From NCBI RefSeq assembly GCF_011397635.1, contig NC_064756.1:3986922-4050921 (forward strand): 64,000 nucleotides of DNA, read 5' to 3'. Origin of the DNA: Epinephelus fuscoguttatus (Eukaryota; Chordata; Actinopteri; Perciformes; Serranidae). This document shows positions 63,591-64,000 of the stretch, in pieces. Each line of letters begins with the position of its first letter. Position 1 is the first letter of the stretch. The translations under genes were made by a program, and so were the position numbers. A model generated the notes under the pieces. The model ran no database searches. It worked only from the letters and a program-made list of their open reading frames with translations, and was not told the DNA's origin.

Positions 63591-63790
63591 AGTAAGTAGC
63601 TCAGTCCATCGGGACTTGGGTTGCAAGCCAGAGGGTCACCAGTTTGAATCCCCGTCCAAACCAAGTATGGAGCGTGGACTGGTAGCTGGAGAAGTGCTAG
63701 TTTGCCTCCTGGACAAGGCGCCTTGAGCAAGGCACCTGACCCTTAACTGCTCAGGGCACCTGTCCATGGGCAGCCCCCGCGCTCTGACAC
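63591..63790 (+). mobile_element. tRNA-derived SINE (second family)
   Basis: Head AAGTAGCTCAGTCCATCGGG (A box), GAGGGTCACCAGTTTGAATC (B box), then TGGACTGGTAGCTGGAGAAG and CTTGAGCAAGGCACCTGACC, a body widespread in percomorph-type genomes. Lies in the first intron of the signal-peptide gene. Confidence 0.85.
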
Positions 63791-64000
63791 CTCTCCATTC
63801 ACTGTTTGTGTATGTGTGTGTGTATTTCAGGAAACACCCACACAAACACACACACAAAGAAAACATGTCGTTTTCTGTAGCTCAACAGTCAAAGTACTAC
63901 CTGTGTGCAAACAAACAACCTAGCAAACAGTAGAAAAACAAGAGAAATATATGTGCTAATTTCCTTTTTAGCAACATGTTTGGCTATTATAGTAATCATA

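Overview
The window is vertebrate nuclear DNA, almost certainly from a teleost fish. It holds one large, fully resolvable multi-exon gene with GT-AG introns, and the introns carry teleost-type repeats: Tc1-like transposons, hAT-like and Harbinger-like non-autonomous elements, tRNA-derived SINEs and truncated non-LTR retrotransposon tails. The exact species cannot be read from the sequence.

The gene is eif4g1 (eukaryotic translation initiation factor 4 gamma 1), on the + strand. I could place 31 coding exons from 5692 (ATG) to 47605 (TAG). Every junction is GT-AG, all phases agree, and the spliced CDS is 5235 nt (1744 aa; 1745 aa with a tandem donor at exon 16). In order the protein has: a Pro/Gln/Tyr-rich N-terminus (exons 1-7), the PABP-binding segment (end of exon 7 plus exon 8), a long acidic Pro/Ala-rich linker (exons 9-12), the eIF4E-binding motif YDREFLL (exon 13), the MIF4G/HEAT-1 domain that binds eIF4A and eIF3 (exons 15-18), a Gly-rich then Arg/Asp-rich linker (exons 19-22), the MA3/HEAT-2 domain (exons 23-27) and the W2/HEAT-3 domain that binds MNK kinase (exons 28-31). 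A probable 5'UTR exon lies at 5382-5434; the main promoter is probably upstream of the window. The 3'UTR runs to about 49.1 kb.

Layout: 1-5381, upstream sequence with a LINE tail and a hAT-like element; 5382-13600, small N-terminal exons including a 21-nt microexon; 13601-24201, a 10.6-kb intron packed with repeats that also holds a candidate internal promoter and alternative first exon at about 20.6-20.9 kb; 24202-30516, exons 7-8 with a second candidate internal promoter at about 28.8-29.5 kb; 32080-47605, the dense remainder of the gene; 49.1-63.2 kb, a gene-poor, transposon-rich interval; 63241-63313, the first coding exon of a separate gene encoding a signal peptide and running off the right edge.

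The most interesting signal is the cassette in intron 6. A G-rich purine tract and a perfect 12-bp hairpin precede an ATG in good context, followed by 13 codons and a splice donor. The donor phase matches exon 7 exactly. The predicted N-terminus (MGNRGS...) fits an N-myristoylation signal, so this could encode a membrane-tethered short eIF4G1 isoform that keeps the PABP, eIF4E, eIF4A and MNK sites. This is inference from sequence only. Other notable points are the neuronal-type microexon, a six-codon uORF whose stop overlaps the main start, and a 141-bp tandem repeat carrying estrogen-response-element palindromes.
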